Below, piece by piece: positions 14,024 through 23,022 of a stretch of DNA of 28,771 bases. Location of the stretch: contig CAZYQE010000010.1 in NCBI GenBank assembly GCA_964650315.1, positions 1 to 28,771 on the forward strand, written 5' to 3'. This DNA is from CAJMSU01 sp964650315 (GTDB lineage Bacteria > Bacillota_I > Bacilli_A > RF39 > UBA660). How positions within the stretch are numbered: the stretch's first letter is position 1; each line of letters begins with the position of its first letter. Under the pieces are notes generated by a model that saw only the letters and a program-made list of their open reading frames with translations, did not search any database and had not been told where the DNA came from. A program made the position numbers and the translations under genes.

Positions 14024-17000
14024 CTATTCATCTACTATCAGTTTAACCTGAGTAGCCTTTCCTTTTTCTACTATATATCCAAATGATGGTTCTATTTCAT
14101 CATCTAATTCTCTAGCACTAGTTATAACTCTTAAAGTAAATTGATTAGATATTCCACTGCCTATCCATAATCCTTCACTTAAATCAAAACTAGTCTTATA
14201 CCATGGTTCATAAGATGTTGTTTTAATATTATCTATGTTATCTATCGCAATAAACTTAAATGTATTTAATGATTTAGCTTCTTTAATCATATTTATAAAC
14301 TCATTTTTTTCTTCTAAAGATACTTTTTCTAATAAATCAGCTATACCATTAATTATACATACTGTTTTAGGTAGAGTCGCTAAACTACTAATATTTGTTT
14401 TACTAGTTTCTTTTTCTTTCTTATATAGATTTGTAATAGCTTTTATTGTTTTAGAACAACTTTTAGTATCATAAATAACATCACCTAAAGAATCTTTATT
14501 TAATGTAGATGTAACATCCATTACTATTACATTAGTATTCTTTATCTTACTAATAACTTTTACTAATCCTTGGATAAACATTGGATTATCAGTTGGTTCT
14601 TCTCCTGTTATAGTATAACATCCATTCTTTTCTAGATTAATAGTAGCAGGTTCTAAAGAATCTTTTTCTATACCTATTGGTATAGAAGATAATTTACCTA
14701 GAGAATCTTCTACATCTTCAAATGTTACTACTGGTGGAAGTATAGGTATCTTTTTAGCTTTCTTTTCACATATATTTTTAAGTTTATTACAAACTATTCT
14801 TATATATTCAGTCATTTGTTCATCTTTATATGGGTAAGCTGTTTGGAATTCATATACTCCATCTAATTCTACTAAACCTCTACCAAATACTTTAGATGGT
14901 TCTTTATTACCAACATTTCCGATTATATCAGAATAATCTGATGCATCATTGAATTGTAATACTAGATTTTGAGCAAAGTTTTGTCTTAGTCTATATCTAA
15001 TATCACCAGTTCCATTAGCTGTTAAGATAAAGACAATTCCATATTTTAAACAATCTCTAGTAAGTTGACTAACTACATCTTCAAAATCTGGATATGTTTC
15101 TATAAATCCTTCATAATTATTAATTATTACTGTAATTAATGGTATTTGAATACCTCCATGATGGATATAGAAATCATAAGAACCATTGTATTCTACAAAT
15201 AATTTTTTTCTTTCTTCGATAGTTCTATCTAAGAATTTAAATAAGTTAGTTATTTTTTCTTCTTCATCTGCAAGTAATACTTCTCCTACTTGTGGAGCAT
15301 CTCTAAACATATTTAGAGTTTCGGCACCAAAGTCCATTATGTAGAAGTTTACTTCATTTTCTAAATGAGTAGTAATGGTTGAATATACAATACTAGATAG
15401 CATTAATTCTTTTCCACTACCAGTAGATCCAAATATAAGTGTATTTCCATTCTTAGATAATGGTAAAGTTAGTATTCCTTGTCTTTGGTTATCTGGATCA
15501 TCAAATTCTCCTATTACTGGATTAATATCATTCTTTTCACTAACAAAGTTGTATTTTTCACATAAATCTTTTACATATATTTTATCTGGTATTCTATCTA
15601 ACCATAATTGTGGTACTTCTATGTTGTCTACTGCTGCTTCATCAACTATATATTTTACTATGTTAGTAACTTCTTCTCCCTTAGATTCTTCTTTTTCTTC
15701 TTTTGCTTCATTATCAAGTGTTTTTACATGGTTACCAACATTATCTAAGAATACTATTGATTGATCAAATTTCTTCTTTCTCTTTTCTGTAGGATAGTAT
15801 TGAGCTCCTGCCCAAGCTGCTTGTCCTAAAGCAAATAATTCATTATAACCTACTTGTAAATAGAATCTACCAGGATTTTTTAGAGCTGCAGCATCTGGAC
15901 ATTTAATCATATCCATACTATCTGCTTTATCTTGAACTTTTAAACATACTCTGAACTTAGAGTTTGACCATATTTGATCATTAACAACACCAGCTGGTTT
16001 TTGAGTTGCTAGTATAAGGTGAACTCCTAGGGAACGACCAATACGAGCAGTAGATATTAATTTATCCATAAAGTCAGGTTGTTGATCTTTTAATTCTGCA
16101 AACTCATCACATATTATAAATAAATGTGATATTGGATCAGTAACTAATCCTTTTCTATATAATGTTTGATATTTATATATATCAATAGTACTTTCATTTA
16201 AATTATCTCTAGCTTCATTAAAGCATCTTTGTCTTCTTCTAAGTTCACTTTCTATAGAAGCTAATGATCTATTCATTTCCACTGTATCTAAGTTTGTTAT
16301 AGTACCAGCTACATGAGGTAGTTTTATGCTATTTTCAAATACTCCGGCTAAACCTCCACCTTTGTAGTCAATAAGTACAAATTGAACTTCATATGGGTGG
16401 TAATTAATAGCCATAGATAATACATAACTAATTATAAATTCTGATTTACCAGAACCAGTCATACCAGCTATTAAACCATGTGGTCCATAGAATTTTTCAT
16501 GTAAATCTAATTTAAATAATTCTTGAGATTTATCTACTCCAACAGGAGCTTGTAGTGACTTAGTTGGATCATTAGATTTCCATCTATTCTGAATATTTAA
16601 TTGTTCTATCATACCAACATTATACATTTCTAAGAAACTTATACCATTTGGTAAATGTCTATTCTCTTTTGCAATATCTATTGGTATATTAGCAAGTATC
16701 TTACATACTTCATACATATTAAGATTTGGATCAAAATCAGCAGTAAATTCTTTTTGTTTATTTGAAACTAATTCATTTTCAAAGATACCAGATTTTATGT
16801 CACCTATACTAATAAATGTATTACACTCATTAGGTAAGTTTATTAATCTTGGACTTATAGCAATTAAACTAAATCCTAGATTAATTTCCATTTCTGTAAT
16901 ATCTTTTATTAATTCTATATCTCTAACTGATTTATAATCATCTGTTATTATTACATAATATGGTTTATAACTCTTATAATCTTCATTACTTAATTCCATA

Positions 17001-18616
17001 TTATCTTCTACATTTTTATACTTACGATTTTGTACTTCTTGAGCTAAATATAAAGATATTTCTTTTGCTTCATCTATACTAGTTGCGAAATATCTAGTGG
17101 TTTTATCATTATTCCAACAATGAGGTAATACTTTTAAATAATCCCATTTAGATTCATTTTTCTTATTAGTTAACATTATTATTTTTAAGTCTTCATAACT
17201 ATGATAAGTAACCATTTGAAGAATTAATCCTTCAATAAATTTTTGTTTATTCTTACCATCACCTATAATAGCGCAGATATTTTTATCAACAAATGATGTA
17301 GAAATAGGAACATTTTCTAATGTTCTAGATTCATCACCTAGTTTATATACTTCTTGTAGTAAGTTATCATCTTCTAAAGCAAAATGTTCTTCTGGGAATG
17401 CAATTTCTCCTTTTAATTGAGTAGATCCAATACCTAATCTTAAATCTAAGAAGTCTTCTTGATCTATTTCTCTTTCCCATAGATTTCTTTTTTTGGAATA
17501 AACTATACTTTTAGTAGCATCTAATGGTAAATAGTTGTCTATTAATATTTGTCTTTGTATTTTCATTTCTGATGCTATTGAGGCTCTATTTTTTTCAATA
17601 TATTCTAAATATTTTTCTTGTCTTAATTTTTCTTTCTTCTTAGCTGCTCTTTTTTCATATTGTTTTGATAATATAGGCCATAATAACATAGTTGCTAGCA
17701 TAGCAAATGACATGATTAAAGTAGGCATAGCTTCTCCTATGTCTCTAGATCCATCTATTACTCCTGCAAATGAAGAGTATCCCATTGCAACTGAAGTCAT
17801 AGCCATTGTCATCATTGGTCCAACTGTATAAATTGCTGGCATCTTATCAGGTTCTTGCTTAGCTGGCGGTGGATCAATAGTGATTTTAGCATCTTCAATC
17901 ATTGTTTTAAATCTTGGAGATCTATAAAAGAAATCATCCTCTTGGAAGAATTCTATTCCTTCTTCTTCAGGATTATCCATTTCTGTTTGATTTTGAACAG
18001 GTGGTGAGACTAAAGCAAATGTATTACTGTCAAATTTTATATAATCACCAATATTATTAATTATAATAAAATCTTTCATAACTATAATCTTTAATCCCAT
18101 AATAAAGATTACATCACCATATTCTAATTCCTTAGTATTAACAGCAATATTATTTATATATGTACCATATTTACTATTTAGATCTTGTATTGTCCATTTA
18201 CCTTTACTGTATATTAATCTAGCATGTTGTTTAGATAATAATGGATAATTATAACTAATATGTGCATTAGAATCATTACCTATTAATAATTCTTTATCAC
18301 TAGTTATTTTAAGCATATTAACATTATCATCTAAAGTTGGAGAACAATATAATATAACATATTCATTTTCATTGCTTATTTTTAAGAAAAATATACTATA
18401 TGATTTTAAATAAGCAGAGTCTACTTCTTTATCACCTAATATAATCTTAGTTTCAAAGTTACTCTTTATTCTCCATTGTCCATTACTTTCTTCAACGTTT
18501 ATTAAATTTCTTACATTACCTAGTGAATCATTATCAGTAATCCAGAAATTTCCAGACACTTCAGTTGGCAAATCAAAATTATATATTTGTGTTTTTTTAA
18601 TTAATCTGACTATCAA
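14024..18616 (-). CDS. essC: EssC/YukBA-type FtsK/SpoIIIE ATPase (type VII secretion-like)
   Basis: About 1530 aa. Order: an N-terminal beta-rich FHA-like domain, a clearer FHA domain (about 105-190, with SKQHARLIY and NSKYGTYINN), and two membrane helices (about 265-320, GPMMTMAMTSVAMGY and LIMSFAMLATMLLWPIL). A middle region follows, then three FtsK-like domains. D1 has Walker A GMTGSGKSE (about 720) and FIICDEFAEL (about 838). D2 has GSTGSGKE (about 1065), where the Ser/Thr after Lys is replaced by Glu. D3 (about 1340, TITGEEPTDN) is degenerate. This is the motor/channel of T7SSb. No ATG is available; TTG 18616 follows GGTGAT by about 5-6 nt. A TTG/GTG at 18628/18625 is possible but overlaps the ribosome site. 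It heads a four-gene operon. Confidence 0.88.
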   Translation of the reverse strand: MIVRLIKKTQIYNFDLPTEVSGNFWITDNDSLGNVRNLINVEESNGQWRIKSNFETKIILGDKEVDSAYLKSYSIFFLKISNENEYVILYCSPTLDDNVNMLKITSDKELLIGNDSNAHISYNYPLLSKQHARLIYSKGKWTIQDLNSKYGTYINNIAVNTKELEYGDVIFIMGLKIIVMKDFIIINNIGDYIKFDSNTFALVSPPVQNQTEMDNPEEEGIEFFQEDDFFYRSPRFKTMIEDAKITIDPPPAKQEPDKMPAIYTVGPMMTMAMTSVAMGYSSFAGVIDGSRDIGEAMPTLIMSFAMLATMLLWPILSKQYEKRAAKKKEKLRQEKYLEYIEKNRASIASEMKIQRQILIDNYLPLDATKSIVYSKKRNLWEREIDQEDFLDLRLGIGSTQLKGEIAFPEEHFALEDDNLLQEVYKLGDESRTLENVPISTSFVDKNICAIIGDGKNKQKFIEGLILQMVTYHSYEDLKIIMLTNKKNESKWDYLKVLPHCWNNDKTTRYFATSIDEAKEISLYLAQEVQNRKYKNVEDNMELSNEDYKSYKPYYVIITDDYKSVRDIELIKDITEMEINLGFSLIAISPRLINLPNECNTFISIGDIKSGIFENELVSNKQKEFTADFDPNLNMYEVCKILANIPIDIAKENRHLPNGISFLEMYNVGMIEQLNIQNRWKSNDPTKSLQAPVGVDKSQELFKLDLHEKFYGPHGLIAGMTGSGKSEFIISYVLSMAINYHPYEVQFVLIDYKGGGLAGVFENSIKLPHVAGTITNLDTVEMNRSLASIESELRRRQRCFNEARDNLNESTIDIYKYQTLYRKGLVTDPISHLFIICDEFAELKDQQPDFMDKLISTARIGRSLGVHLILATQKPAGVVNDQIWSNSKFRVCLKVQDKADSMDMIKCPDAAALKNPGRFYLQVGYNELFALGQAAWAGAQYYPTEKRKKKFDQSIVFLDNVGNHVKTLDNEAKEEKEESKGEEVTNIVKYIVDEAAVDNIEVPQLWLDRIPDKIYVKDLCEKYNFVSEKNDINPVIGEFDDPDNQRQGILTLPLSKNGNTLIFGSTGSGKELMLSSIVYSTITTHLENEVNFYIMDFGAETLNMFRDAPQVGEVLLADEEEKITNLFKFLDRTIEERKKLFVEYNGSYDFYIHHGGIQIPLITVIINNYEGFIETYPDFEDVVSQLTRDCLKYGIVFILTANGTGDIRYRLRQNFAQNLVLQFNDASDYSDIIGNVGNKEPSKVFGRGLVELDGVYEFQTAYPYKDEQMTEYIRIVCNKLKNICEKKAKKIPILPPVVTFEDVEDSLGKLSSIPIGIEKDSLEPATINLEKNGCYTITGEEPTDNPMFIQGLVKVISKIKNTNVIVMDVTSTLNKDSLGDVIYDTKSCSKTIKAITNLYKKEKETSKTNISSLATLPKTVCIINGIADLLEKVSLEEKNEFINMIKEAKSLNTFKFIAIDNIDNIKTTSYEPWYKTSFDLSEGLWIGSGISNQFTLRVITSARELDDEIEPSFGYIVEKGKATQVKLIVDE

Positions 18617-18657
18617 ATATATCACCAACCCTTTTTAGTATCTTTTATCCTGAATAT

Positions 18658-18686
18658 ATTATATCTTTTTTTTAGAAAAAACACAA
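18658..18686 (-). promoter_or_regulatory. Promoter of the EssC operon
   Basis: Minus strand TTGTGT (18681-18686), a 17-bp spacer, TATAAT (18658-18663). Confidence 0.65.
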
Positions 18687-18754
18687 TGTTTTTATGCTTT
18701 TTCTGCCCATACTTTTTTATGAATTAAACATATCATATAATGGTGATATTTATT

Positions 18755-19549
18755 ATGTTAAATTTCTTTAGTAATTTATCCCCTATATACCAAGCTTTAA
18801 TAGCTTCTTTATTTACTTGGAGTATAACTATTTTAGGGGCTTCTATAGTATTTTTCTTTAAGAAAGTTAATAAAAGTATAATGGATGCTTTACTTGGATT
18901 TTCGGCAGGTGTTATGATATCTGCTTCATTTTGGTCATTACTAAATCCAGCTATAAATATGGCTAATTCTTTGAAGATTAGTATAATCGCTGTATTTATA
19001 GGGTTTTTCAGTGGTGGATTATTACTATTTATTGGGGATAAAATATATAGTTATTTTTCTAAAAAGAAAAGTATTTCTAACGATAGCTTTAAAAGATGTG
19101 CAATGCTTATATTTTCTATAACATTACATAATATTCCTGAAGGTTTAGTTGTTGGTGTTGCGTTTGGTTCATTAGTATATGGTATATCAGGATCAACTCT
19201 AGCTTCAGCTATTACTTTAGCAATTGGTATTGGTATTCAAAACTTTCCTGAAGGTAGTGCAATTAGTCTACCTCTACGTAGAGAAGGATTATCTAGAAAA
19301 AAAGCTTTTCTATATGGACAACTTAGTGGTATTGTGGAACCTATTTCTGCAATATTAGGTGCAATATTAGTACTAAAAATAAGAACAATACTTCCTTTCT
19401 TATTATCTTTTGCAGCAGGTGCAATGATTTATGTAGTAGTTGAAGAATTAATACCTGAAAGTCAAACTAATAAAAGAAAAGATTTAATGGCTTTATTTAC
19501 TTTAATAGGTTTTTCTATAATGATGATTTTAGATATAACTTTGGGATAA
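18755..19549 (+). CDS. ZIP family divalent metal transporter
   Basis: 264 aa with about eight membrane helices. The diagnostic ZIP motifs are HNIPEGLVVGVAFG (TM4, His-Pro-Glu-Gly metal site), then NFPEGSAISLPLRREGLSRKKA (TM5) and a GQLSGIVEPISAILGA segment. It resembles the GufA/ZupT subgroup, which imports zinc and other divalent cations. ATG 18755 is chosen over ATG 18740 because GGTGAT (18742-18747) lies 7 nt before it and would be inside the longer frame. A TATAAT at 18736-18741 is too close to serve as its -10 with a full leader. It ends at a terminator shared with the convergent gene. Confidence 0.9.
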   Translation: MLNFFSNLSPIYQALIASLFTWSITILGASIVFFFKKVNKSIMDALLGFSAGVMISASFWSLLNPAINMANSLKISIIAVFIGFFSGGLLLFIGDKIYSYFSKKKSISNDSFKRCAMLIFSITLHNIPEGLVVGVAFGSLVYGISGSTLASAITLAIGIGIQNFPEGSAISLPLRREGLSRKKAFLYGQLSGIVEPISAILGAILVLKIRTILPFLLSFAAGAMIYVVVEELIPESQTNKRKDLMALFTLIGFSIMMILDITLG

Positions 19550-19550
19550 A

Positions 19551-19577
19551 AAAATGAAGTATTTCTACTTCATTTTA
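19551..19577. terminator. Bidirectional terminator between ZIP and CmpB-like genes
   Basis: AAAATGAAGTA (19551-19561), loop TTTC, TACTTCATTTT (19566-19576). The minus-strand stop TAG (19565-19567) is at the loop edge. Confidence 0.8.
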
Positions 19578-20239
19578 CTTAACTTAACTTTAGTTTTTGG
19601 ATCCTTTAAATTAGGATATATTTTAACTAAATATTTATCTGGATAATACTTATCCATTAATCTATCTATATTATTTCTAGGTCCCATATTATTTTTTCTT
19701 TGTGTATATCTAATACAGGCTACTGTTGATATAGTTATATCTACTATTAATAACACAGATATTACAATAGTAACTGCTAATCTATATTTTTCTTTGATTT
19801 TATCTATTGATCTAATAATTCTAGGATATAAGAATTTCATAATTAAGAAAGTTCCTAAACCCCACCACATCATATGATATATACTTGTTCTACCATCAAA
19901 ATTAAAAGCATAATTACTATAATTCCATGATGAAGTATGGAATATTTTTTCTTGTAACCAAGAAAAAGCATATTCTATTGCTCCTCCATATAAAAATCCT
20001 TTTAGAAAAAGCATATAACCTCTTCTTTCTTTCTTTAATATCAAACAAACTATTAAAAATCCTACTCCATATACAGGATTTAATGGTCCATATATTAATC
20101 CTCTTCTACTTTCAAAATGCCCTCTTTGTATAAAACAAAGAATAGTTTCAAAAGCACAACCCAAAAAACATCCTATCACAAATAACATGATTATTTTATA
20201 TAAAGCGTTAATTACTCTATTCTCTTTATTCTCTTCCAT
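19565..20239 (-). CDS. CmpB-like membrane protein (PF06541), third copy
   Basis: 224 aa with about five membrane helices. Family motifs are FVIGCFLGCAFETILCF, RGLIYGPLNPVYGVGF, AIEYAFSWLQE and SSWNYSNYAFNFDGR, lining up with the motifs of the genes at 778 and 2382. It has a charged C-terminal tail with an N-N-M-G-P-R-N stretch. ATG has AAGGAAG 7 nt upstream. It lies 39 nt after the P-loop kinase-like gene and may be in the same operon (cdd, P-loop, CmpB). Transport function is not demonstrated and no ATPase partner is adjacent. Confidence 0.75.
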   Translation of the reverse strand: MEENKENRVINALYKIIMLFVIGCFLGCAFETILCFIQRGHFESRRGLIYGPLNPVYGVGFLIVCLILKKERRGYMLFLKGFLYGGAIEYAFSWLQEKIFHTSSWNYSNYAFNFDGRTSIYHMMWWGLGTFLIMKFLYPRIIRSIDKIKEKYRLAVTIVISVLLIVDITISTVACIRYTQRKNNMGPRNNIDRLMDKYYPDKYLVKIYPNLKDPKTKVKLSKMK

Positions 20240-20278
20240 ACTAATACTTCCTTATACTGTTTAATTAATTATATTTAA

Positions 20279-20770
20279 TTATTTGTTATTTATCAATCTT
20301 TTTATTTCTTTATTACTTAAAAATCTTACTTTTTCTTTATATTTAAGTATTCTTTCTAGTTTTTCTTTTTCTTTTTTATAATATGAATTTAAGGTTCTAT
20401 ACATATCAAATAATTGAAATAAAGTTGGTGGATAATTATATCTTTCTTTACCTATTTTTTGTTTAAACCAACGTTTAAATATTCTAAAATATACTAATAG
20501 TTTAGGTAATTTCAAATAATATATTTTATCACATTCTTCTAAGCCTTTAGAAAGACTTTTTCTACATATATCTTCTATTATCCATGAGTCTTTTTCTAAT
20601 ATCTTATTATATCTTTTTTCTATTTCTTCTTTAGTTCTTCTTTTATGACCGTTAGCATCATCAAAAATAATTAAATCTAGTTCATATGCTTTAGTTTTAT
20701 ATTTATGAGATAATACTTTAGATAAAGTTGTTTTTCCTGATGCAGGCGGTCCAATTATATATAGTTTCAT
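20279..20770 (-). CDS. P-loop NTPase, topology-modulation/adenylate kinase-like
   Basis: 163 aa. The N-terminus MKLYIIGPPASGKTTLS carries a canonical Walker A (7-15). A DLIIFDD segment (32-38) and a Lys/Arg-rich lid region (GHKRRTKEEI) follow, then DSWIIEDICRKSL and a basic helical C-terminus. This matches the small kinase-like proteins annotated as DNA topology modulation protein (FlaR-like). The substrate is unknown; nucleotide or small-molecule phosphorylation is plausible beside cdd. AGGAG overlaps the end of the cdd region 17 nt upstream. Confidence 0.75.
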   Translation of the reverse strand: MKLYIIGPPASGKTTLSKVLSHKYKTKAYELDLIIFDDANGHKRRTKEEIEKRYNKILEKDSWIIEDICRKSLSKGLEECDKIYYLKLPKLLVYFRIFKRWFKQKIGKERYNYPPTLFQLFDMYRTLNSYYKKEKEKLERILKYKEKVRFLSNKEIKRLINNK

Positions 20771-20787
20771 GTTTTTTCTCCTAGTAT

Positions 20788-21180
20788 TTATAAATTAAAT
20801 GCATTTGGTAATAAATCATCTATTGTATAAGTAATAATTTCATTATTATCTTCTACTATAAATTTGAATTCCCTATCTACAAATTCACTTATAAATTGTC
20901 TGCAATATCCACAAGGTAGACATTTATCTGTAGGGTCTTCTCCTTTTTTAGAACCTACTATTGCGATAGATTCAAATTCTCTTTTTCCTTCAGATATTGC
21001 TTTTGTAAAAGCAACTCTTTCTGCACAAATACTTTCTATACCATCATTTTCAATATTACATCCAGTAAAAGTAGTCCCATCTTTACATCTTAATACAGCA
21101 CCTACTTGAAAATTACTATAAGGTGAATAAGCATTAAGTCTTGCTTTTTTAGCTTCTTCTATATCATTTTTATAATCCAT
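20788..21180 (-). CDS. cdd: Cytidine deaminase
   Basis: 130 aa, the standard length for the homotetrameric zinc CDA. Motifs are AYSPYSNFQVGAVL (18-30), GCNIEN, catalytic C52-A-E54 and PCGYCRQ with zinc ligands C90 and C93. It deaminates cytidine and deoxycytidine in pyrimidine salvage. ATG has GAGGA upstream. It is the first gene of a unit with the P-loop gene and possibly the CmpB-like gene. Its promoter follows the rpsI terminator directly. Confidence 0.95.
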   Translation of the reverse strand: MDYKNDIEEAKKARLNAYSPYSNFQVGAVLRCKDGTTFTGCNIENDGIESICAERVAFTKAISEGKREFESIAIVGSKKGEDPTDKCLPCGYCRQFISEFVDREFKFIVEDNNEIITYTIDDLLPNAFNL

Positions 21181-21202
21181 GTTAACACATCCTCTACTAT
21201 AA

Positions 21203-21211
21203 ATTATAGCA
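21203..21211 (-). promoter_or_regulatory. Extended -10 promoter of the cdd operon
   Basis: Minus strand TGC plus TATAAT (21203-21208). The -35 position falls inside the rpsI terminator. Confidence 0.55.
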
Positions 21212-21212
21212 T

Positions 21213-21240
21213 AAAAAAACCCACATTTGTGGGTTTTTTT
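21213..21240 (-). terminator. Terminator of the rplM-rpsI operon
   Basis: A7 CCCAC / ATTT / GTGGG T7 (21214-21240), 10 nt downstream of the rpsI stop. Confidence 0.9.
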
Positions 21241-21249
21241 GAAACATAA

Positions 21250-21675
21250 TTAACGTTTTGAGAACTGTGGTGCTCTACGAGCTTTCTTAAGACCTGGTTT
21301 TTTACGTTCTTTCTTACGTGGGTCTCTTGTAATGAATCCAGCTGCTTTTAATGTTTTTCTAAAACTATTTTCTGAGTCTGCTGGTGTAGTACTATCATAT
21401 TCTAATAGTGCTTTTGTAATACCATGACGGATAGCTCCAGTTTGTCCTGAGAATCCTCCACCTTTTACTTTAGCATCTACATCAAACATATCTCTAGTAT
21501 TTGTTAAATCAAGTGGTTGACATAAATCCATAACTAATACTTCAAATGGTAGATAATCTTTAACATCTTGTCCATTAACTGTTATCTTACCTTTTCCTGG
21601 AGTTAATGTAACTCTAGCTACACTAGTTTTTCTATGTCCAGTTCCACAATATGTGTTTGTATTTTTCTTAGCCAT
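21250..21675 (-). CDS. rpsI: 30S ribosomal protein S9
   Basis: 141 aa. TGHRKTSVARV near the N-terminus, GGGFSGQTGAIRHGITKAL in the middle and the invariant C-terminal KKARRAPQFSKR tail that reaches the decoding centre. It has a short N-terminal extension over the usual 130 aa (MAKKNTNTYCG). ATG has AGGAGGTT upstream, 11 nt after rplM, the usual operon order. Confidence 0.97.
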   Translation of the reverse strand: MAKKNTNTYCGTGHRKTSVARVTLTPGKGKITVNGQDVKDYLPFEVLVMDLCQPLDLTNTRDMFDVDAKVKGGGFSGQTGAIRHGITKALLEYDSTTPADSENSFRKTLKAAGFITRDPRKKERKKPGLKKARRAPQFSKR

Positions 21676-21686
21676 ATATGAACCTC

Positions 21687-22118
21687 CTATTTAACCTCAA
21701 GCACTTCTGGCTTTTGAGCCTCTTGCTTGTGTTCGCTTCCTTTATATACAAATAGTTTCTTATACATTTGTCTTCCTAATCTATTATGTGGAAGCATTCC
21801 TTTAACAGCTCTTTCCATCATTTCTTCTGGATATCTTTCTTTCATTACTCTTGCAGTTCTTTCTCTTAATCCACCTTGATACATTGAGTGATTATAGTAA
21901 ATCTTCTTATCTAATTTATTTCCAGTTAAATTAACTTTTTCTGCATTGATAATGATTACATAATCTCCACAATCTACATGTGGTGTATAAGTTGGTTTAT
22001 GTTTTCCGCGAAGATAAGTTGCAGCTAGAGTTGCTACTCTACCTAATGTCTTTCCTTCAGCATCAATCACATACCACTTACGTTCAACTGTTTCTTTTTT
22101 TTGCATGTAACTTTTCAT
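21687..22118 (-). CDS. rplM: 50S ribosomal protein L13
   Basis: 143 aa. WYVIDAEGKTLGRVATLAA, LRGKHKPTYTPHVDCGDYVI, VNLTGNKLDKKIYY and GMLPHNRLGRQMYKKL are all L13 hallmarks. ATG has AAAGGAG upstream. It is preceded by an L13-type leader and a strong promoter, with rpsI 11 nt downstream. Confidence 0.97.
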   Translation of the reverse strand: MKSYMQKKETVERKWYVIDAEGKTLGRVATLAATYLRGKHKPTYTPHVDCGDYVIIINAEKVNLTGNKLDKKIYYNHSMYQGGLRERTARVMKERYPEEMMERAVKGMLPHNRLGRQMYKKLFVYKGSEHKQEAQKPEVLEVK

Positions 22119-22136
22119 AATTTTTCTCCTTTACTT

Positions 22137-22192
22137 AAATTAGGTTTTCCCAGGGCCTAATTTACGTGGGGATATTTCGAATGTACCGATTA
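22137..22192 (-). ncRNA. Ribosomal protein L13 leader
   Basis: Between the rplM promoter and its ribosome site the minus strand reads ATCGGTACATTCGAAATAT, then CCCCACGTAAATTAGGCCC, then TGGGAAAACCTAATTT. The AAATTAGG / CCTAATTT arms pair, and CCC can pair with GGG. This resembles the Rfam L13_leader used in Bacillota for autoregulation by L13. Recognition is from memory of the motif (CCCACGTAA...CTGGGAAAACC), without a covariance search. Confidence 0.7.
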
Positions 22193-22194
22193 TG

Positions 22195-22223
22195 ATTATA
22201 CTAAAAAAACTAATAAAAATCAA
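22195..22223 (-). promoter_or_regulatory. Promoter of the rplM-rpsI operon
   Basis: Minus strand TTGATT (22218-22223), a 17-bp spacer, TATAAT (22195-22200). The -35 lies in the loop region of the truA terminator. Confidence 0.75.
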
Positions 22224-22241
22224 TACTTTTATTAGTTTTTT
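22203..22241 (-). terminator. Terminator of the Ecf-like/truA operon
   Basis: AACTAATAAAA and TTTTATTAGTT arms with a short loop and T run, about 40 nt after the truA stop. Confidence 0.7.
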
Positions 22242-22280
22242 ACTTATTTATCATAATATATGTTAATTTTTACTTATTTA

Positions 22281-23012
22281 TTACTTATAAGATACTTTAG
22301 TAAGATATAGTCCTACTGCAGGAGCAGTTTTACCATCTTTACTTCTATCTTTTCTATCTAATAGTTCTTTTATATGTTTAGGACTTTTCTTTTCTTCACC
22401 TACTTGGATAAGACTTCCTACCATGTTTCTTACTTGATATCTTAAGAATCCATCTCCTTTAAAAGTAATACATATTATATTGTTTTTCTTTGTAATATAA
22501 GCTTTTTCTATAGTTCTTATACAGTTTTCTTTTACTTTGTTTTCAGTAACAAATGATCTAAAATCATGTTTACCTACTAAGTATTTTAATCCTTCTTTCA
22601 TTGCATCTATATTTAGTTTGTAGTTGTATTGAAATATATAGTTTCTATCTATTGGATTATATTCTCCCATGTTTATATAATACTTATATTCTTTACTTAC
22701 TACATTATATCTAGCATGGAAATCATCTTTAACTTTTTTTGTATTTATTACATGAATATCATCTGGCAAATAACTATTCATAGCTCTTTTTAGTTTATAT
22801 TCATTAATATCTACATCTATATCTGCATGTCCATACTGACATTTAGCATGTACTCCCTTATCAGTTCTACCTGTACATACTATATCAGTTTTCTTATTAT
22901 TTATCTTTGTTAATGCATCTTCTAATTCTTTTTGAATAGTTTTTTTATTAGGTTGTCTTTGAAATCCATTATAACTAGATCCATCATAAGAAAGTTTTAT
23001 TAAAAATCTCAC
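22281..23012 (-). CDS. truA: tRNA pseudouridine(38-40) synthase
   Basis: 243 aa. YDGSSYNGFQRQP near the start, catalytic Asp51 in CTGRTDKGVHA, HARYNVVSKEYKYYI, and the late FLRYQVRNMVGSLIQVG motif define TruA. It converts uridines 38-40 of the tRNA anticodon arm to pseudouridine. The start is GTG, with GGGGTGAT 3-4 nt upstream, overlapping the end of the preceding ATPase gene (10-nt gap). It is co-transcribed with the two degenerate Ecf ATPases. Confidence 0.96.
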   Translation of the reverse strand: MRFLIKLSYDGSSYNGFQRQPNKKTIQKELEDALTKINNKKTDIVCTGRTDKGVHAKCQYGHADIDVDINEYKLKRAMNSYLPDDIHVINTKKVKDDFHARYNVVSKEYKYYINMGEYNPIDRNYIFQYNYKLNIDAMKEGLKYLVGKHDFRSFVTENKVKENCIRTIEKAYITKKNNIICITFKGDGFLRYQVRNMVGSLIQVGEEKKSPKHIKELLDRKDRSKDGKTAPAVGLYLTKVSYK

Positions 23013-23022
23013 TATATCACCC

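Noticed and set aside
17535..17831. 98-aa plus-strand open frame opposite the EssC membrane region
   Set aside because: No ribosome site or promoter; hydrophobicity arises from the antisense of the EssC gene.
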